A stretch of DNA of 64,000 bases from Dimargaris cristalligena (Eukaryota; Kickxellomycota; Dimargaritomycetes; Dimargaritales; Dimargaritaceae): positions 1 to 64,000 of the forward strand of contig JANBQC010000059.1 of the NCBI GenBank assembly GCA_027576995.1. Direction: 5' to 3'. Each line of letters starts with the position of its first letter. Positions within the stretch are counted from its first letter, which is position 1. Positions 57,760 through 64,000 of this stretch are shown here, one piece after another. A program made the position numbers and the translations under genes. The notes under the pieces were generated by a model. That model did not search any database. It had not been told where the DNA came from and worked only from the letters and a program-made list of their open reading frames with translations.

Positions 57760-58577
57760 ATGGGCCGAAGCGAGAGTAAATCGCGTTGTGTTTTACCCTT
57801 TATCCAAGGTTTTTTATTATTAAACTTTGGCAGTATGCTATGGCCATCTGATATATTGTAAGTAAACTCCGACCTGGCCCTGCACATACATATATATATA
57901 TATATATTCTTACGCGATGTAATTCGCGAAACCTATTTGGAATCAATAAAATTTTGTGATTAATAGTCCATGATCCGGAGCTACTCTGTTGAAAAAACTT
58001 GTTAATGGGTTATACTAAAAATTTAAACTCAGCACCCCACTATGCCCAACGGATATTCAGGATTCCCTGGTCAGCATATCGTAAGATATATGGCAACCCA
58101 GACATGTACTTAATTATCCGAAGTTCTAGGAGTTTTATGATAAACAGATAGGGACAAAAGAACTACCATGCTTACTCAAATAATAGGGCCATTGCGCCAT
58201 TCTCCCTATTGGAGCGGGTGGGGGAAATTCAGGGAGAGTAAGTGGGCGGTTTATCAAAAGTGGTGCAGAGCATGGGGGAATATTGGTAAAGCCCAAGGCG
58301 TAAGTCTAACCACACCAAACTAACCCCGCTCAGCTGGGAATCCAGCGCATCGCTGATCCCACCCCACTTCCTTAGCCCAGAGAGAGTATCCATCTCATCT
58401 GTTCTTGGTTCAACAGTAATATTACTGTAGGTTCTTGATGCTGTCTCTTCCCTCCGTGTAGGAATTGCTCCGCCTTGTCCGCTCTTCGCTTTCTCTCTTT
58501 TTAATCTGCCCATCTTATCCCCCTTCTTTCCTTTCGCTCTTTCTTTCGTCCTTTTGAGGTCTCATCTTAGCTCTGCT
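57760..58577. other. Intergenic, NTE1 3' flank and ERV25 promoter
   Basis: A TA microsatellite lies at 57886-57908. CT-rich DNA at 58.44-58.57 kb precedes the ERV25 ATG. No gene seen. Confidence 0.55.
57886..57908. repeat. (TA)n microsatellite after NTE1
   Basis: CATACA followed by an uninterrupted TA run about 130 bp past the NTE1 stop. Confidence 0.85.
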
Positions 58578-59412
58578 ATGCGTTTCCCGACGATTTCCGC
58601 CTGCCTGATTCTAGGCACCCTCGTGGGCACCTCCCTGGTGCAGGCCATTAAGTTCGACATGCCGGCCTTCCCGGATGCGCTCAAGGAAGAGAAGTGCCTG
58701 TCCAACTGGGGCCCGCAGAACACCAAAGTGAAGGTGAAGGTCAAGACCACGGCCGCCTACGGTCAGAACCTCCAACTCCGCATCTACGACAACAGCGCGT
58801 CCAGCAACGTGTTCGCGACCCGCAAGGGTATCAACGAAGATTTGCTAATTGAGTTCCATACCCACGAACATGCGCAGGTCTTTGTGTGCTTCCGTAATCT
58901 ATTGGAAGAGGGCGCCAAGGCCGACGGACGTCTGCGGACGGTCACTTTTTCCATGGATGTGGGCGCGAGTGCCATTGACTTTAAGGAAATGGCCGCCCAG
59001 GAGAAATTGAAGCCCCTGGAGGCGGAATTGGTCAAATTGGAGAAATACCTGGAGGAGGTCGATGATCAAATGGCTTACATGAAGCGTCGTGAATCGAAAC
59101 TGCGTAACACCAACGGTAAGTTAACCTTTATCTTCCACCGGTGTGGTTATGTTCCCCTGTACCAACTTATCGATAATGCATCCCTACTTTGATGATCAAA
59201 GATGATGGCACCAATATTTGCCCAACTCTTGTCCTTGTATATTTATCATCCCGTTACACTCTATCAAATGTTTGGCACCATTTCCCTCCACAGAATCTAC
59301 TAACGAGCGTATCAAATTTCTCAGCGTACTTTCCCTGGTCGTGTTGGGGCTCTCCGGTCTATGGCAGGTCTATTATCTGCGCCGTTTCTTCCAGCAAAAG
59401 AAACTCATCTAA
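58578..59412 (+). CDS. ERV25: p24 family cargo receptor, delta subfamily (Erv25/TMED10-like)
   Basis: Cargo adaptor of COPII and COPI vesicles cycling between ER and Golgi. Exon 1 is 58578-59115 and exon 2 is 59294-59412, with a phase-1 GT..AG intron, giving 218 aa. In order: signal peptide (MRFPTISACLILGTLVGTSL, then VQA); GOLD domain with the paired cysteines in EEKCLSNW and VFVCFRN; helical stalk AAQEKLKPLEAELVKLEKYL; the family signature RNTNESTNERIKFLSVLSL, which spans the splice junction; one membrane helix; and the cytosolic tail YYLRRFFQQKKLI. The tail has the FF motif for COPII and a KKxx ER-retrieval motif, closely matching the TMED10/Erv25 type. Other p24 subfamilies are less likely. 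Confidence 0.95.
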
Positions 59413-61955
59413 TTTCCCCCCTTCAATCCCGGTTTCCCGTCGATGTACAGCCCTCCCCCTCCCCAACTCCTTTACTTTCCCCCCTTTTCCCCAATACATC
59501 CCCCCTTCTGGTCACCCAGTATTTGTGCAGCGATCCCGCCGCATGCCTCTAAAGACCACCCCAAGCTTTTACCGTTTCTTCCGCATTGCGTACGTTTATT
59601 ACTTTCCGCACTGCCTTTTATTCCTTTATACCAAAACTACATTTATATAAATTAAATTATTTCAAGTTTTATGGTCTTTTATTACTGTGATACAGTTGGA
59701 CAGGTTGATTTAACCATTGTTACTCTGCGCTGTTTCATCTATTACAATACCTAGATTTAGTTTTGATCTATGAGTGCGTTTCTACGCTACTCCTCGAGCT
59801 TTCGCTTTCCCTTATGATGCAAATATTGTTAGGACGAATGTACTAGGTGGTAAAAAGAGATTGTAGAATGACATTTAACCATCAAGTGGCCGTATATCAC
59901 TTATTTGAGTCGAAACATTCGTTGAGAGTGATAAACTAAAACACGATCGCAAATGTCTATACACGGTCAGGCAATATCACGAGTCGCCAGATCTTTCTTT
60001 GGCCGTACATTTATTACTGGTGGAGATCGAATTGGCACAAATGGCAGCTAAGGGTTTTGTCAGTTTAGAACCAGAAGGGTGGGCTGCCAGGGTGTTTTTA
60101 TGGTTTTAAGGACGAGGGTGGTATACATGGCTTTTATCCACCTGATCGGTAATTAATAACAGTTAATATGGGCTTACTCATCGGACTTTTGGTCATTAGA
60201 GACCCCGTGGATATTTTTGTGATATTAACGGCAATGTGCTCGAATGAAATGTAAATGGGGAGCGCAAGTTTCACCCTTCTACTTTCGCCCATTGCACTGC
60301 GGGCATTCTGAATCTACTGCTTATATTGCCATTCCATCGGCGTGGGCTTACGGCTCTTTAGATAGTTGGCAGCATGTTTGCTGTCCAGTTTCGGGTATAT
60401 TGTCCATCTGCCTATCACCACTATCTCGCCGGAATTCCTCATCAGGTAGTATATGTTCCAACTCTATAGCCCAAACGTGGCTAAATGAAGAGTGATCACC
60501 CATTCATCTCACTATTGACCCTTTCGCCAGGCTCCGTATGATCGATCGTATTCCAAGGTGGTTGCATGCTACCCAACCCTAAGCCGCTAGGGGAAATTCT
60601 AAAACCTGCACAGGAATATGACCTGGTATGGCGCCATACGATGGAAACCTTCGCGTGGAATTGTTACTATTAAAGTGTTGGAGTGTTCTATGAGGGGTGG
60701 CTATTTTTTTTATTGATTAGAAACCTAGCCAAGGGCCATGGATTGAGTGGGACAGAGGGATTGTCCTCCCTGTCTAATAGATGGGGAATTATTCGCTAAG
60801 CGCATTTCCCTATTCAGTGGGGTTACATATGTTATCAGTATGCTAGTAATGAGAGGAAGCCTTATCCAGGATATTGGGCACGCGATTCTGGTGATAGGGA
60901 GGTGGACATATGGGTATTTAAACAACCCACCCTTAGACCCGAAGTGAATATAATCCAGCGGCGACGAACCTTCTTTTTTTGGTGATTGCATCCTGATGGT
61001 CAATTGTACTAGTTTTTCCTCTGTTAATAGCTTACACCTAATATATGCAGGATTTTGTCCAACTGTATAGGGATTAGATTGTAATGGGCATGGTAAAGTT
61101 AATAAATTTTTTTTATTTACAGTAGAACTATATCTAACCTATATACCGAAAGACAAAGGACCGCCGCCGTGTAATTTTACATTGCCATGACTAAACAGCA
61201 AAATTCGGAAATATTGACCACTGGTTGAAGCTAGGCTATCGACATTATAATGTAAATTCAGTGGTATACACTGGCCGACAGTGGAAGTTATCGGTAAAGT
61301 AACCATGTCAGTTAAATTAGCGGAATATATTAGAGAGTAGAATGGTGCACCCCCGGAGCTGCGTTAAGAACAATATACTCATTGACCAAAACCTTTATCT
61401 AAAGAACATCACCGGAGTATATACGGATATATATAAAGCCGGCTTTTATATATCAAAAAGTCGGAAATAAGACATTAGTATATAAAGAGCTTTTAGTTCT
61501 GGATACCTTATTTGAAAAATATTAATTGAAAATATCCCCAACTGAAAAAAGCCCGAAGATGCCGCACCCTGGCTGGAACATACAATTAAACCCAGTATTT
61601 TAGATGTTAGTGTAGCCGTTTCAGTAAGCCAGTTCAATAATTTCCATCAACACAAACAAAGACATCTGTCCATAGCCCCATCATTATCCATATCACCACA
61701 GCAACATTATCATATATACAGAATAATCCAGTCTGACTACCTTATTACCAGCCGCTATCCTAGACTCATTTCTATCTTAATTAAAAAGATTGGCTTATTA
61801 TGGTCTATTAAATAAATAGACATCCCAATATAAAAAGGATGCCATATCCTGATACATGCAGTTTCTTATATTTATATAAAAATATATCAGAAACACTAAT
61901 GCACAAATCAGGCTTCATTTAACCTGTACTTATACAGGTACCTCCCAGTGTTTGT
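59413..61955. other. Gene-poor AT-rich region
   Basis: 2.5 kb downstream of ERV25 with no supported gene. The first 150 bp are C-rich 3' flank. Frames at 60.2-60.5 and 60.7-61.0 kb show no coding signature. Confidence 0.45.
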
Positions 61956-62132
61956 TTAACTGGAGGCTGGGACATTGGCCTGACCCCGGTCGGCCTCAAT
62001 AAGCTCATATTGGGGGTCAAAGGCAGAGTAATCCCTCAATACAAATGAGGGATACCCGGTGGCACCCTGTTGAGAGTGCCCATATCTGGTTTCTGCCTGT
62101 ATTACTACAGGGAGGGGCCGAAGTATGGCCAT
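61956..62132 (-). CDS. Possible 58-aa small protein
   Basis: The ATG at 62132 opens MAILRPLPVVIQAETRYGHS and stays open to a TAG at 61956, ending EADRGQANVPASS. It is immediately preceded, on its strand, by a long CT-rich tract like those before confirmed genes in this window. No family is recognised, and a frame this short can arise by chance. Confidence 0.25.
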   Translation of the reverse strand: MAILRPLPVVIQAETRYGHSQQGATGYPSFVLRDYSAFDPQYELIEADRGQANVPASS

Positions 62133-64000
62133 TGGGGGAGGGGGAGGGGTAGAGGGGGAGAGGGGGAGAGTGAAAGTGAAAGTGAAAGTGTGTGAAAGTA
62201 GAGAGTGAGGGTAGGAGCTGGAAAATTTGAATAGGTAGCGGTGTGTATGAAATGATTCCCTGGTATTTACTATTAATGATAGGAAATTTGGGGCAGCATT
62301 CGCTTGCCTATTTATAGCCAACCGGTAAATTTAATAATTGAATGCAATGTAAGCAGTACCTGGCCATCTCTTCAAGGTTGACAGCCTTCGTGTGGTCATT
62401 CCAAAGCAGTAAGGGGGAGACAATCCCCTAATCGGTGGCGTATATTAGGATTTAGCCAGATAATGGTTATCATATCCTGATGCTCCCTTTGTTGTCTATG
62501 CGAATAGCTTCATGGATGTCTATTGTAATGGAAATGTCTACAGGACAATAGCCATTAGATTATGGTTAGGAATAATGAATAGGTGTCTTATGGTCTACGG
62601 CACTTAATCCTGGGAAAGGGCTATGGCCGAGGCTTTGGACTGGAGGCTTCTAAAAAATAAGATGCTCATGACGACAATGCAGAAAATAACTTGAATATCC
62701 AGGTGTGTTTTCTTACATGGATGACTAGGCCTGCTATAATGGCTAGACCTTTCATTATTATCTGCTGTATGCCTTATTCGGAGATATGAATCCACCAGTC
62801 AGCCATTGTAACACACACCTGATGGCTCCAGTTAAACCTTACCAGGTCCGTCTAACCTCCGGCAAAATGATTGCAGTCTAGGCATAGCATAATCACAGCC
62901 AAATGCAGTTCCCCCAATATGAAGGACGAAGTTTCCTGTCCTTCGGTGATTGATTAGAATAATGGACAAGCCAGGAATTACTATTAGTTATTTTAATTAA
63001 AATTAGGTTATGCCATGTAAACTAAAGCACTGGTGGTTTACACTAACATCAACGGGGGCATTGGGGGGGATGACTAGCCTAAATGGTGGTTGTGCCCTGC
63101 TACTATGAATTGGATAGTCAGCTAGCATCCCGTAGTAACCTTCATACCACTGCAGTCACAAGGGTTGTTCATCTTATCCTCACTACTTTTGAATCATAGT
63201 TAAACATTGGTGGGTTCTATTAGTTGGAAATTAGCACCCTTGGTCTGTTGCACCACTGCCTTGGTATCTACCGAGACTGCGGTGTACTTACGGGACTAAT
63301 GGTTGGGTAACAGGCGGGTATTTGCCAGATAATAGAATGGGTTTAAAGGTGAAATAGTGCATCATGCTGAAGATACTATAACATCAGCTTAGAACGATTA
63401 GGTCTAAATTCCTTGGATAGTTCGTCTGTGTCTTTCATCTGGTGCCCTTCACCTGGAAGGTAGTTACCAAGTGCTATAACGATATGATTTTATTATAATT
63501 ATCATGTGGATGAAATTCGGCATAATGGCCTACAGTTTTAAATGGTATAATTATGGTTAAATGGATGGGATATGCATACTATAATAAGCGACTCCTGTCC
63601 CATCAATCAGACTTAATTTTATATAGTCTGGTTAACCCCCTCCCATATATAGGGTCAATTTATCTAAAAGCCATTACTCCACACTCCGCCACAATTGATT
63701 GATATTACAAATTCTGAGGGGTTACGCTGGACCTATACCATATTCGTCTAACCCCCCTACCCAAAAACGGGTACGGTTTAAATACCCGTGGAAGAAGGTA
63801 TTGGAGTTTGCCTTATTTAGTCATAGCTGTGCTTTGGGATAGATAGTGATTGATTTTTGGTAATATATCAGGTGGTAAGTGCTCACCTGGAACTAAGGTT
63901 ACCCGGTTGATGGAGAAGAGTGAATGTCTACTTATTCGGGGGGTTGTAGAATGACAATGGCTGCCTAGGGCTAGTGGCGGTTATGATAAAACCCGGAATG
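62133..64000. other. AT-rich region to the window end, no gene seen
   Basis: Begins with purine-rich simple repeats (62.13-62.21 kb) and continues as AT-rich DNA with no open frame worth reporting. A gene with many short exons could be missed here. Confidence 0.4.
62171..62199. repeat. (GAAAGT)n short tandem repeat
   Basis: Three to four imperfect GAAAGT copies following GGGGGA-type repeats at 62134-62168. Confidence 0.75.

Noticed and set aside
1..64000. Mobile elements, viral insertions or CRISPR-like arrays
   Set aside because: No transposase, reverse transcriptase, integrase or capsid-like frame, no long terminal or inverted repeats noticed by eye, and no regularly spaced direct repeats. 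The repeats seen are simple microsatellites.

Overview
This window is nuclear DNA from a fungus. Genes are split by short spliceosomal introns with GTAAGT-type donors and YAG acceptors, and coding DNA is GC-rich within AT-rich, microsatellite-dotted spacers. Several products are fungal or fungal-type: NTE1, a UPF0658 Golgi family, FMP32/MCUR1, CRC1, ERV25 and RIB4. The intron density and the animal-like mitochondrial coproporphyrinogen oxidase fit an early-diverging lineage (zoopagomycotan or mucoromycotan) better than a budding yeast. The exact taxon cannot be fixed from the sequence alone.

Layout. 0.8-11.8 kb, mostly minus strand: exopolyphosphatase (PPX1), an orphan 137-aa protein, a tRNA-Phe, a ten-exon all-helical protein of unknown identity, and uroporphyrinogen decarboxylase (HEM12). 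13-19.2 kb, plus strand housekeeping: ribosomal P1, lumazine synthase (RIB4) with a large insertion, ribosomal S29, and an acylcarnitine carrier (CRC1-like). 21-31.3 kb, a sparser stretch: two related secreted repeat proteins and a third small secreted protein on the minus strand, interleaved with the FMP32/MCUR1 homologue and a mitochondrial PP2C phosphatase on the plus strand. 31.3-36.1 kb: nearly gene-free. 36.1-48.7 kb: a tandem array of four multi-pass membrane genes. Three are clear UPF0658 Golgi proteins and one is divergent, and all four share a phase-0 intron just before the first membrane helix. 49.8-59.4 kb: coproporphyrinogen oxidase (HEM13) with a mitochondrial leader, the 5.1-kb intronless NTE1 phospholipase, and the p24 cargo receptor ERV25. 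59.4-64 kb: AT-rich, with at most one tiny ORF.

Themes. There are two heme enzymes (HEM12, HEM13), but they lie 38 kb apart on opposite strands and do not form a cluster. Mitochondrial functions (carrier, FMP32, PP2C, HEM13) and secretory-pathway functions (UPF0658 array, p24, ER-bound NTE1) recur. The most novel material is the UPF0658 array and the family of secreted, disordered, dibasic-punctuated repeat proteins. No transposase, reverse transcriptase, virus-like gene or CRISPR array was seen.

Exon boundaries were worked out by hand from splice consensus and reading-frame continuity. They have not been checked against transcripts.
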